NCBI RefSeq assembly: GCF_001552215.1
Contig: NZ_BCQT01000004.1
Location: 558,001 to 622,000 of the forward strand
Length of the DNA: 64,000 nt
Direction of reading: 5' to 3'
Origin: Actinomadura macra NBRC 14102
GTDB lineage: Bacteria; Actinomycetota; Actinomycetes; Streptosporangiales; Streptosporangiaceae
The notes beneath the pieces were generated by a model. It had not been told where the DNA came from and did no database searches. It saw only the letters and a program-made list of their open reading frames with translations. Below, one piece after another: positions 54,940 through 63,046 of this stretch. The translations under genes were made by a program, and so were the position numbers. How positions within the stretch are numbered: position 1 is the first letter of the stretch; the number at the start of each line of letters is the position of its first letter.

Positions 54940-56622
54940 TCAGATGCCCAGGTCGGCGAGGCCCGGCAGGTGCCGGCGGGCCGACTCGCGGGCCTGCTCC
55001 GCGGTGCGGGCCTCGCGGGCGGCGACGGCGGCGCGCCGGCACTCCTCCAGCGTGTGCCGGACGAGCGCGGCCCGCACCAGCGGGAGGGACGGCGCGCTCA
55101 TCGACAGCGACGTCACCCCGAGCCCGACCAGCACGCAGGCGAGCGCCGGATCCCCGGCGGCCTCGCCGCAGACGCCGCAGGGGATCCCCGCGCCGGCCGC
55201 GGGAGCGACCAGGTCGAGGACGGCCGGTTGCCACGGGTCCTGGAAGTGCGCGAGCCCGCCGACCTGCCGGTCGGCCGCGCACGCGTACTGCGTGAGGTCG
55301 TTGGTGCCGATGCTGAAGAACCGGACCTGCGCGGCCAGGTCCCGGGCACGCAGCGCGGCGGCGGGAACCTCGATCATGACCCCCGGACAGGCGATGCCCG
55401 CCGCGCGGCACGCGTCCGCGAAGAACGCCGCCTCGTCGGCGTCCGTCACCATCGGGGCCATCACCTGGAGTTCGGCGGTCAGCCCGGCGGCGGCGCGGGC
55501 CAGCGCGTCCAGCTGCGCGGACAGGACGTCCGGGTGGCGGCGCATCATCCGCAGACCGCGCTCGCCGAGTGCCGGGTTCGGCTCCTCACCGGGGGCGGGC
55601 AGGAACGCCAGCGGCTTGTCGGCGCCCGCGTCCAGCGTCCGGACGACGACGCGGCCCGCCGGAAACGCCGCCAGGACCTTGCGGTACGCCTCTTCCTGCT
55701 CGGCGTCGGACGGCGGGGTCGAGCGGTCGAGGAAGAGGAACTCGGTGCGGTAGAGGCCGACGCCCTCGGCGCCGTTGGCCAGCGCCGCCTCGATGTCCTT
55801 GGGGCCGCCGATGTTGGCCAGCAGCGGGACGGGGTGGCCGTCCTTGGTGGCGCCGGGGCCGGTGGACTCCGCCAGGGCGGACGCGCGGGCCGCGGCCTCC
55901 GCGCGGGCCGCCGCGACCTCCTCGTCGGACGGGTCGGGCCGGACCGTTCCGGCCGCGCCGTCCACCAGCACGCGGGTCCCGTCCGCGAGCGCGGTCGCGC
56001 CCGGCAGCGCCACCACGGCGGGCACGCCCATCGTGCGGGCCAGGATCGCGGTGTGGCTGGTCGGGCCGCCCTCCTCGGTCACGAACGCGGCGACCCGCGC
56101 CGGGTCCAGGACCGCGGTGTCGGCGGGAGCCAGATCCCGGGCGACCAGCACGAACGGCTCGTCGGACTCCGGGACCCCCGGCACCGGCAGACCGAGCAGC
56201 CGGGCGATCGCACGGTCGCGGATGTCGTCGAGGTCGCTCACCCGGGCGGCCATGTACTCCCCGGCCCCGGCGAGCATCTCCCGGTAGACGCCGAACGCCT
56301 CGAACACGGCGCGGGCCGCGGCGATCCCTTCGCCGACCCTGGCGCGGACGCCGTCGGCGAGACCCGGGTCGCGGGCCATCAGCGCCTGCGCGTTCAGCAC
56401 GTCCCGCCCGTCGGGGTTTCCTGCCTCGGCGGCGCGCACACCGCGGTCCTCCAGGTCGGCGGCCACCGCCTCCAGCGCCGCGAGCGCGGCGTCCCCCTCG
56501 GCTCCGGCGTCGCCGCCGTGCCGGGACCCCGCCGGCGGCTCGGGAACGGCTCCGGCGATCGTCCGCACCGGACCGGCCCCGGCGCCGGGGCTGACGCCCA
56601 CGCCGCGCAGCACCTCAGGCAC
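54940..56622 (-). CDS. ptsI: PTS enzyme I
   Basis: A 560-residue PEP-protein phosphotransferase, first step of the PTS relay. The phospho-His lies in GGPTSHTAILAR, the PEP site in LYRTEFLF and the catalytic Cys in PCGVCGEAAGDP. Length is standard. The GTG at 56622 overlaps the end of the HPr gene by eight bases. It is the last gene of the seven-gene minus-strand operon starting at nagA. Confidence 0.96.
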   Translation of the reverse strand: MPEVLRGVGVSPGAGAGPVRTIAGAVPEPPAGSRHGGDAGAEGDAALAALEAVAADLEDRGVRAAEAGNPDGRDVLNAQALMARDPGLADGVRARVGEGIAAARAVFEAFGVYREMLAGAGEYMAARVSDLDDIRDRAIARLLGLPVPGVPESDEPFVLVARDLAPADTAVLDPARVAAFVTEEGGPTSHTAILARTMGVPAVVALPGATALADGTRVLVDGAAGTVRPDPSDEEVAAARAEAAARASALAESTGPGATKDGHPVPLLANIGGPKDIEAALANGAEGVGLYRTEFLFLDRSTPPSDAEQEEAYRKVLAAFPAGRVVVRTLDAGADKPLAFLPAPGEEPNPALGERGLRMMRRHPDVLSAQLDALARAAAGLTAELQVMAPMVTDADEAAFFADACRAAGIACPGVMIEVPAAALRARDLAAQVRFFSIGTNDLTQYACAADRQVGGLAHFQDPWQPAVLDLVAPAAGAGIPCGVCGEAAGDPALACVLVGLGVTSLSMSAPSLPLVRAALVRHTLEECRRAAVAAREARTAEQARESARRHLPGLADLGI

Positions 56623-56887
56623 CTTCGGGCTCCGGGGTCGACACCAGGGCCTCCAGGCTGTCGAGCAACGCGTCCGCGCCGTCGCCGGCCGCGGCGATGA
56701 CGATCTCCTCGCCGTGCCGGGCGTCCAGGCCGAGCACCGCGAGGATGCTCTTGGCGTTCACCGGCGCGCCACCGTGCTTGGCCACGGTGACCTCGCCCGG
56801 CGCCTTGGCCGCGGTCTGGACGAACAGCGCGGCCGGCCGCGCGTGCAGCCCCACCCTGGACTGGATCTTGACCTTGCGCTCGCTCAC
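56615..56887 (-). CDS. ptsH: PTS phosphocarrier HPr
   Basis: A 90-residue phosphocarrier. The active His is in VGLHARPAA (His15 position) and the regulatory Ser equivalent in NAKSILAVLGL. It shuttles phosphate from EI to EIIA. It overlaps ptsI and lies 85 bp after the HAD gene. No HPr kinase gene is visible. Confidence 0.96.
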   Translation of the reverse strand: MSERKVKIQSRVGLHARPAALFVQTAAKAPGEVTVAKHGGAPVNAKSILAVLGLDARHGEEIVIAAAGDGADALLDSLEALVSTPEPEGA

Positions 56888-56972
56888 TGATCACTCCTCA
56901 TGGGGCCGTGGGTCACGGCCCTCGCTCTCGGTCCCCGGGACGGTCCGCTCCGGGGCACCGCTGCCGGGGACG

Positions 56973-57641
56973 TCATCGGCCGCGCACCCGCAGCGCGGGG
57001 CCCGCGACGACGTCCACTTCCATCAGGTCGGCCACCAGGTGGTCGGCCTCGGCCAGCGCCGCCACCGGTTGTGTGGTGGTGACACCGACGCAGGTCATGC
57101 CCGCGGCCTTCACGGCCGCCACGCCCGCCGGGGCGTCCTCGAACCCGACCGCTTCCCGCGGCGTGACGTCCAGGTCCCGCGCCGCCGCCAGGTACCCCTC
57201 GGGGTGCGGCTTGCCGGTGCCGACGTCGCCGGCGGTCACCACGAGGTCCAGCAGGTCGCGGACGCCCAGTTCGTCCAGCAGCCGCTCGGCGTACGAGCGC
57301 TGCCCGGAGGTCACCACGGCGAGCGGGACGCCCGCCGCGCCCAGCGACCTGACCAGGTCGACCGCGCCCGGGACGGGCGCGACCGCCGGCAGATCCGGCA
57401 GGCTTCCGTAGGAGAGCGCCTGCTCGAACAGTTCCTCGGCCGTCCGGCCGGGGAACAGGTGCTCCAGGTCGGCCAGCACCTCAAGCCCGCGGCGCCCCAC
57501 GAAGGACGAGATCACGTCGTCGTCGTAGGGGGCGCCGTGCTCGTCGAACAGCCGCGACCACATCACGCGGTTGCGCGGCTCGGTGTCGATGAGGGTGCCG
57601 TCGAGGTCGAACACCGCCGCCCGGAGCGCGATCAGCTCCAT
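56973..57641 (-). CDS. HAD hydrolase, beta-phosphoglucomutase/phosphatase type
   Basis: A 222-residue HAD with intact motifs: DLDGTLIDTE, VVTSG, GKPHPEGYL and FEDAPAGVAA. It resembles sugar-phosphate phosphatases and beta-PGM. Its ATG lies inside the end of the EIIA gene (10-base overlap), so it belongs to the PTS operon and could dephosphorylate an excess amino-sugar phosphate. That role is inference. Confidence 0.88.
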   Translation of the reverse strand: MELIALRAAVFDLDGTLIDTEPRNRVMWSRLFDEHGAPYDDDVISSFVGRRGLEVLADLEHLFPGRTAEELFEQALSYGSLPDLPAVAPVPGAVDLVRSLGAAGVPLAVVTSGQRSYAERLLDELGVRDLLDLVVTAGDVGTGKPHPEGYLAAARDLDVTPREAVGFEDAPAGVAAVKAAGMTCVGVTTTQPVAALAEADHLVADLMEVDVVAGPALRVRGR

Positions 57642-58081
57642 GTGAACAGCTCGGCCCCCTTCGTCACCTCGCCCGACTCCACGACGTCGGTCAGGGCGCC
57701 GTCGCCCGCGTCCAGCGCGACGACCGCGCAGATCGGCGAGCGGCCACCGGCCTCGATCACCGCCGGGTTCCAGGCGACCAGCGGCTGGCCCGCGGTGACC
57801 TCATCGCCCTCGGCGACGAGCAGTTCGAAGCCCTCGCCCTTCAGCTTGACGGTGTCGATGCCGAGGTGCACGAGCACCCCGTGCCCCTCCTCGTCCACGA
57901 CGACGTAGGCGTGCGGATGCAGCTTGACGATCCTGCCGGTGACCGGCGCGATGGCGTGCCCGGGACCGCGCTCGGGGTCCACGGCGGTGCCCGGGCCGAC
58001 CATGGCCTGCGCGAACACCGGATCGGGCACGCCCGCCAGGCCGACGACCCGGCCGGCGACCGGGGACAGCACTCGGGTCAT
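57632..58081 (-). CDS. crr: PTS EIIA, glucose/Crr family
   Basis: A 149-residue EIIA domain. It starts SPVAGRVVGL, with the active-site His in VLVHLGIDTVKL and a supporting His in KLHPHAYVV. It receives phosphate from HPr and passes it to EIIB. Stand-alone rather than fused to EIIBC. ATG at 58081. Confidence 0.95.
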   Translation of the reverse strand: MTRVLSPVAGRVVGLAGVPDPVFAQAMVGPGTAVDPERGPGHAIAPVTGRIVKLHPHAYVVVDEEGHGVLVHLGIDTVKLKGEGFELLVAEGDEVTAGQPLVAWNPAVIEAGGRSPICAVVALDAGDGALTDVVESGEVTKGAELFTWS

Positions 58082-58098
58082 CGTGACGGTCCCTTCCC

Positions 58099-58332
58099 TC
58101 ATTCGAGGATGTCCTCGATATCGCTGGCGATGGTGTCGGCCTCGGGGCCGACGACGACCTGCACGACGGTCCCGCTGCGCATGACACCGAACGCGCCGGC
58201 CTTCTTCAGGGCCGCCTCGTCGACCTTGCCCGCGTCCGAGACCTCGGTGCGCAGCCGTGTCGCGCACGGCTCGATCTCGACGATGTTGTCGGCGCCGCCC
58301 AGGGCGGCGACGATCGCCTCGGCCTTGTCCAT
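58099..58332 (-). CDS. PTS EIIB, GlcNAc type
   Basis: A 77-residue stand-alone EIIB. The phosphorylated Cys is in EIEPCATRLRTEV. Together with the EIIC genes on the other strand it forms a GlcNAc permease (as NagF with NagE2 in Streptomyces). Its ribosome site lies in an unusual tandem repeat (58333-58376). Confidence 0.93.
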   Translation of the reverse strand: MDKAEAIVAALGGADNIVEIEPCATRLRTEVSDAGKVDEAALKKAGAFGVMRSGTVVQVVVGPEADTIASDIEDILE

Positions 58333-58376
58333 GTCTTCCCTGTCTTCCGTGTCTTCCGTGTCTTCCCGTGTCTTCC
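58333..58376 (-). repeat. five-copy repeat carrying the EIIB ribosome site
   Basis: On the minus strand GGAAGAC is repeated five times (plus-strand GTCTTCC at 58333, 58342, 58351, 58360 and 58370; spacing 9, 9, 9, 10) directly before the EIIB ATG. The copy nearest the ATG can act as Shine-Dalgarno. Confidence 0.8.
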
Positions 58377-58386
58377 CCGAGTCGGG

Positions 58387-59427
58387 TCAGTCGGTCTGCG
58401 TGACCTTGTTCAGGCCGCGCGGCACGTCGGGATCGATGCCGAGCCGGCGGGCCAGGTTCTCGACCAGGATCTGGCCGGGGACGATGAGGCCGAGCGGCGC
58501 CACCCACTCGGGCAGCGCGGGGCCGGGCAGCGCCGCCGTGCACTCCGCGGCGAGCCCGGGACCGCCGCCGACGCCGAACGCACGGGCACCGGCGCCCTCG
58601 ACACGGCGGGCGAGCGCGATCGTGCCGGGCAGCGTCGGGCCGGAGTCGGCGGCGACCAGCAGCGCGGGAGTCTGGTCGTCCACCACGGCGATCGGGCCGT
58701 GCAGCAGGTCGGCGTAGGACAGCCCCATGGCGTGCAGGTAACACGCCTCCTTGATCTTCAGTGCGAGCTCCAGCGCGGTACCGAACGCGATGCCGCGGCC
58801 GGACACGACGGTGCCGGGGACCTGCGCGAGCTCCTCGACGATCCGGGGCAGCGCCGGCGACGCCTCGGTCTGCGCGATCAGCCGGGCCACCTCGTCCGGG
58901 ACGCGGCGCAGGTCGTCCACGGCGACGTCCGCGCCGAGACCGACGGCCAGCACCGACAGCGCGGCGAGCTGGGTGGTGTAGGTCTTGGTGGCCGGGACGG
59001 CGATCTCGTCGCCCGCCTCGGTGACCAGCGCGACCTCGGCGGCCTCGGCCAGCGGGGACCCGGCGCCGTTGGTGACCGCCACCGTCCGGGCGCCGCACGC
59101 GGCGGCCCAGTCGAGCGTCTCGACGATCTCCTCGGTCTTGCCGGACTGGCTGATCGCCACGGCCAGCACGCCGTCCAGATCGACCCGTCGCTTGTAGGCG
59201 GTCGCGATGGAGGGCGCGGCCAGCGTCGCCAGCCGCCCGGTGTGCGCCTCCACCAGGTACCGCCCGTACACGGCGGCGTTGTCGGACGAGCCGCGCGCGA
59301 TGAACAGCACCTGCCGCGTCTCGCGGGCCAGCGCCCCGATGTCGGCCGTCCGCGGCAGCAGCGCGCCGGTCGTGCGGCTCAGCGCGTCCGGCTGCTCGCC
59401 GATCTCGGCGCGCATCAGACTGGTCAT
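58387..59427 (-). CDS. SIS-domain glucosamine-6-phosphate deaminase-like protein
   Basis: A 346-residue double-SIS protein, similar to the isomerase half of GlmS and to AgaS/NagB-II deaminases. Visible are FIARGSSDNAAVYG, ISQSGKTEEIVE, ETKTYTTQ-like PATKTYTTQLAAL and GRGIAFGTALELALKIKE. No glutaminase domain is present. In this operon it would convert glucosamine-6-P to fructose-6-P after NagA. The ATG at 59427 follows GGAGGGGG and overlaps the nagA stop (ATGA). Confidence 0.88.
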   Translation of the reverse strand: MTSLMRAEIGEQPDALSRTTGALLPRTADIGALARETRQVLFIARGSSDNAAVYGRYLVEAHTGRLATLAAPSIATAYKRRVDLDGVLAVAISQSGKTEEIVETLDWAAACGARTVAVTNGAGSPLAEAAEVALVTEAGDEIAVPATKTYTTQLAALSVLAVGLGADVAVDDLRRVPDEVARLIAQTEASPALPRIVEELAQVPGTVVSGRGIAFGTALELALKIKEACYLHAMGLSYADLLHGPIAVVDDQTPALLVAADSGPTLPGTIALARRVEGAGARAFGVGGGPGLAAECTAALPGPALPEWVAPLGLIVPGQILVENLARRLGIDPDVPRGLNKVTQTD

Positions 59428-60584
59428 GATCCCCCTCCGAAGACTTTCTGCCCGTTGATCCAGGTCGCAAGCGCACGGTGGTCCGGGCCCAGCCAGACCA
59501 GGTCGGCGGCGGCGCCCGGGGCGATCCGGCCGAGGTCGGCGCGGCCGATCAGGTCGGCGGGGACGCGGGTCGCCGCGTCCACGGCCGTCGCGGTGTCGAT
59601 GCCGAGCGCGGCGGCGTTGCCGACCGCGTCGTCCAGCCGGAGCCCGGACCCGGCGATGGTGCCGTCCGCGCGCAGCGGCGGCCCCTCGTCCGGCATCGTG
59701 ATGGGCTCCCCGCCGAGCTCGTAGGTGCCGGGCGGCATCCCGGCGGACGCGGCGGCGTCGGTGACCAGCACGACCCGTCCGGCCGCGGCGCCGAACACCA
59801 GCTTCGCGGCCTCCGGGGAGACGTGGTGCAGGTCGAGGATCAGGCCGGGGCTGAGCCGCCGGTCGATCAGCGCCTGCGTCGCGACGCCCGGGTCGCGGTG
59901 GTGCACGCCGCTCTGGGCGTTGAAGATGTGGGTGACCATGCGGGCGCCCGCCTCGGCCGCCGCGGCGGTCTGCGCGGCGGTGGCGTCGCTGTGCCCGACG
60001 CTGACCAGCACCCCGGCCGCAACCAGCGCGCGGATGGCGTCGATCGCGCCGGTGCGCTCGGGCGCCAGGGTGACGAGCTTGACGAGCCCGGTCTCCAGCA
60101 GGCTCAGGATCGCCTCGGGCTCCGGGTCGGTCAGGTACGCGGCGTTGTGCGCGCCCTTGCGCTTCTCGGAGAGGAACGGCCCCTCCAGGTGGACGCCGAG
60201 GACCTTGGTGCCCGCGGGTAGCCGGGGCAGGAGGTCCCGGGTGTGGCGCAGCGCCTCGGCCTGTGTCTCGACGGGCGCGGTGATGAAGGTCGGCATGAAC
60301 GCGGTCACGCCGGTCTCGGGGAGCCGGGACACCACGGTGCGCCAGCCCTCCTCGTCCGCGTCCACCATGTCGTACCCGAAGAAGCCGTTCGCCTGGAGGT
60401 CGACCAGTCCGGGAGCGAGCAGCCCGTCGCGCAACTCGGCGTCGGGCGTTCCTGCCGGGCGCCCCTCGCCGACCTCGGTGATCACGCCGTCCTCCGCTCG
60501 GACGAATCCCGGCGACAGGACGCGGGTAGGACCGTCCGCGGGGGTAGTGATCATGTGGTTGGCGCTGATCAGCAGTGATGCCAT
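59424..60584 (-). CDS. nagA: N-acetylglucosamine-6-phosphate deacetylase
   Basis: A 386-residue amidohydrolase giving GlcN-6-P and acetate. Seen are GLVDLQANGFFG, VHLEGPFLS (metal Glu), VSVGHSDAT and THIFNAQSG (metal His pair) and VLVTDAAASAG (catalytic Asp). First gene of the operon; promoter-side DNA carries a 26-bp GntR-type operator 53 bases upstream. ATG at 60584. Confidence 0.95.
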   Translation of the reverse strand: MASLLISANHMITTPADGPTRVLSPGFVRAEDGVITEVGEGRPAGTPDAELRDGLLAPGLVDLQANGFFGYDMVDADEEGWRTVVSRLPETGVTAFMPTFITAPVETQAEALRHTRDLLPRLPAGTKVLGVHLEGPFLSEKRKGAHNAAYLTDPEPEAILSLLETGLVKLVTLAPERTGAIDAIRALVAAGVLVSVGHSDATAAQTAAAAEAGARMVTHIFNAQSGVHHRDPGVATQALIDRRLSPGLILDLHHVSPEAAKLVFGAAAGRVVLVTDAAASAGMPPGTYELGGEPITMPDEGPPLRADGTIAGSGLRLDDAVGNAAALGIDTATAVDAATRVPADLIGRADLGRIAPGAAADLVWLGPDHRALATWINGQKVFGGGS

Positions 60585-60636
60585 GGGTGCACACTCTCTG
60601 TAACGTGACGATCGCCGAGCGTTGCCTCCGGGGTGA

Positions 60637-60662
60637 ACTGGTCTAGTCCGGACTAGACCAGT
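60637..60662. promoter_or_regulatory. 26-bp perfect palindrome, DasR/NagR-type operator
   Basis: ACTGGTCTAGTCC is followed directly by its reverse complement. The outer TGGTCTAG/CTAGACCA halves match DasR (dre) half-sites but are spaced by TCCGGA. It lies between the divergent nagA and EIIC starts. Confidence 0.8.
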
Positions 60663-60749
60663 ACGCACCATATCCCACCAATCGGAGGGAGCTGAAGACG
60701 TCGGCCCGAACTCGTCGGGATCGGGCCCTTTGGGGGAGGACATCCGCTC

Positions 60750-62126
60750 ATGAGTTCCCCGGCCGCCGCCTCCGGCGGCAACGGCGGCCGGGGTGGCGGC
60801 GAGAGCGGCGCCTGGTCGGCCACGTTCGCGGTGCTGCAACGCATCGGCCGCAGCCTCATGCTGCCGATCGCCGTCCTGCCCGCGGCCGGGATCCTGCTCC
60901 GCCTCGGCCAGCCCGACCTGCTCGGCGCGGACGGCCTCGGCTGGAACCGCGTCGCCGAGGTCTTCGCCGCGGCCGGCGGCGCCTTGCTGGACAACCTCGC
61001 CCTGCTGTTCGCGGTCGGCGTCGCCATCGGGTTCGCCAAGAAGTCCGACGGGTCCACGGCGCTCGCCGCCGTCGCCGCCTATCTGGTGTTCGACCGGGTG
61101 TCCAAGGTGATGTTCTCCCACACGAGCGAGCTCAAGGGCACGGTCGTCCAGGAGGTGCGGCAGGAGGACGGCTCCCTCAAGGAGACCATCGGGTACGGGT
61201 TGCAGAACCCGACCCAGGTGCTCGGCGGGATCGTCGTCGGGCTCATGGTCGCCCTGCTCTACCAGCGCTTCTACCGGGTCAAGCTGGTGTCCTGGCTGGC
61301 GTTCTTCGGCGGGCGCCGGTTCGTCCCGATCATCTCGGCCGGGGCGGCGCTCGTGCTCGGCGTCGCGTTCGGCCTCGTCTGGCCCACGCTGGGCGGCTGG
61401 ATCGACGACTTCGGCGACCGGCTCACCGGCGCCGGCGCGCTCGGCGCCGGCGGTTACGGCGTCGCGAACCGGCTGCTGCTCCCCTTCGGCCTGCACCACA
61501 TCCTGAACTCGCTGATCTGGTTCGTGTTCGGCACCTACGACGGGCCGGACGGCCCCGTTCATGGTGAGCTCAACCGGTACCTGGCGGGCGACCCGCACGC
61601 GGGCACGTTCCTCGCGGGATTCTTCCCCGTCCTGATGTTCGGCCTGCCCGGCGCGGCCCTGGCGATCTGGCGCTGCGCCGCCCCGCACCGCCGCGGCGTG
61701 GTCGGCGGCCTGATGATCTCGGCGGCGCTCACCGCGTTCGTCTGCGGCGTCACCGAGCCGATCGAGTTCTCCTTCATGTTCGTCGCGCCGCTGCTGTACC
61801 TGGTCCACGTCGTGCTGACGGGCTTCTCGATGTACGTTCTGGCCGCGGCGGACGCGCAGCTCGGCTTCAGCTTCTCCGCCGGCCTGATCGACATGCTGCT
61901 GAACGCCACCAAGGACAACACCCGCCATCTGTGGCTGATCGTCGCGATGGGAGTGGTCTACTTCTTCGGCTACTACGCGATCTTCACCTTTGTGATCAGG
62001 AGGTTCGACCTGCCCACTCCCGGCCGCGAGCCCGGCCCGGAGTCCGACGCCGCGTCCGACGCGGAGTCCGACGCCGGCGCACCGTCCACGTCCGAACCGG
62101 AGGTGCCACCCGAACGTGCCACCTGA
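60750..62126 (+). CDS. PTS EIIC, N-acetylglucosamine permease (copy 1)
   Basis: A 458-residue membrane permease of the glucose/GlcNAc PTS family with about 10 TM helices. Family segments: GRSLMLPIAVLPAAGILLR, AIGFAKKSDGSTALA, NRLLLPFGLHHILNS (sugar-binding loop) and CGVTEPIEFSFMF. The C-terminus is a Glu/Asp/Ser-rich tail in place of a fused EIIB. It needs the separate EIIB/EIIA encoded on the opposite strand. A second near-copy starts at 63047. Confidence 0.94.
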   Translation: MSSPAAASGGNGGRGGGESGAWSATFAVLQRIGRSLMLPIAVLPAAGILLRLGQPDLLGADGLGWNRVAEVFAAAGGALLDNLALLFAVGVAIGFAKKSDGSTALAAVAAYLVFDRVSKVMFSHTSELKGTVVQEVRQEDGSLKETIGYGLQNPTQVLGGIVVGLMVALLYQRFYRVKLVSWLAFFGGRRFVPIISAGAALVLGVAFGLVWPTLGGWIDDFGDRLTGAGALGAGGYGVANRLLLPFGLHHILNSLIWFVFGTYDGPDGPVHGELNRYLAGDPHAGTFLAGFFPVLMFGLPGAALAIWRCAAPHRRGVVGGLMISAALTAFVCGVTEPIEFSFMFVAPLLYLVHVVLTGFSMYVLAAADAQLGFSFSAGLIDMLLNATKDNTRHLWLIVAMGVVYFFGYYAIFTFVIRRFDLPTPGREPGPESDAASDAESDAGAPSTSEPEVPPERAT

Positions 62127-62208
62127 CCTGCGCATTCATTCGATCATGAGGCCCAGGTCCCTGATCCGGCCGTTATTCATCTGTGCATTGACATGACTTT
62201 CCCGGTTG

Positions 62209-62230
62209 TGGTCTAGTCCGGCCTAGACCA
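62209..62230. promoter_or_regulatory. second GntR operator upstream of the regulator
   Basis: TGGTCTAG, then TCCGGC, then CTAGACCA: the same half-sites and spacing as the site at 60637, one base off a perfect dyad. It lies 50 bases before the GntR start, indicating autoregulation. Confidence 0.78.
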
Positions 62231-62280
62231 GTACGAACCAAGTCGAATCCGTCGAAGCACTCGTCCGCCGAGGACTCCCC

Positions 62281-63021
62281 TTGACGACCATCGATCCGCA
62301 CAGCCCGGTCCCGAAGTACTTCCAGCTCCGCGCCATCCTGCTGGATCTCATCGAGAGCGCCGAGCTGCCCGTCGACGCCCCGATCCCCTCGGAGCGCGAG
62401 CTGTGCGTACGGTACGAGCTGTCGCGCATGACCGTCCGCCAGGGCGTCGACCAGCTCGTCTCGGAAGGCCGGCTCTACCGCGTCCCCGGCAAGGGCACAT
62501 TCGTCGCCCGGCCCAAGATCGAGATGCCGTTGCGGCTCGTCTCGTTCACCGAGGACATGCTCAGCCGCGGGCTGCGCCCAGGCGCCGTCGACCTCGACCG
62601 CCGGACCGTTCCCGCCGACGCTCGCCTCGCCCGCATCTTCGAGGTCGAGCCAGGCACCGAGATCCACGTCATCGAGCGCCTGCGCACCGCCGACGGCGAA
62701 CCCATGGCGCTGGAACGTGCCCACATCCTGGCCTCGCTCGCCCCCGACCTGCTCGACCGGCGGCTCGCCGACCGCTCGCTGTACGGCGTCCTCGAAGCCG
62801 TCTACGGGCTGGTCTTCGACGCCGGGGACCAGACCATCGACGCCAGCCTGGCCGACGCGGCCGACGCCAGGCACCTGCAGATCCCCCGCGGCAGCGCCGT
62901 GCTGCTGCTGCAACGCCGCTCCTACACCGGAGGCGTCTGCGCCGAACTGGGCGTGTCGACCTACAGAGCGGACCGCTACCAGATCCACACGGCCCTCGGA
63001 AACCCCCCGCCGCACTCCTGA
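62281..63021 (+). CDS. GntR/HutC-family regulator (DasR/NagR-like)
   Basis: A 246-residue regulator: winged HTH (PSERELCVRYELSRMTVRQG, about 40-60) and C-terminal UTRA domain (IHVIERLRTADGEPMALERA, EQxLYGVLE-like ending). DasR-type proteins sense GlcN-6-P and repress chitin/GlcNAc genes. Its position between two EIIC genes and the matching operators make it the likely controller of this locus. TTG start, with GAGGA six bases before. Confidence 0.92.
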   Translation: MTTIDPHSPVPKYFQLRAILLDLIESAELPVDAPIPSERELCVRYELSRMTVRQGVDQLVSEGRLYRVPGKGTFVARPKIEMPLRLVSFTEDMLSRGLRPGAVDLDRRTVPADARLARIFEVEPGTEIHVIERLRTADGEPMALERAHILASLAPDLLDRRLADRSLYGVLEAVYGLVFDAGDQTIDASLADAADARHLQIPRGSAVLLLQRRSYTGGVCAELGVSTYRADRYQIHTALGNPPPHS

Positions 63022-63046
63022 AACCCCCTGAGGAGGAAGCCCCCCG

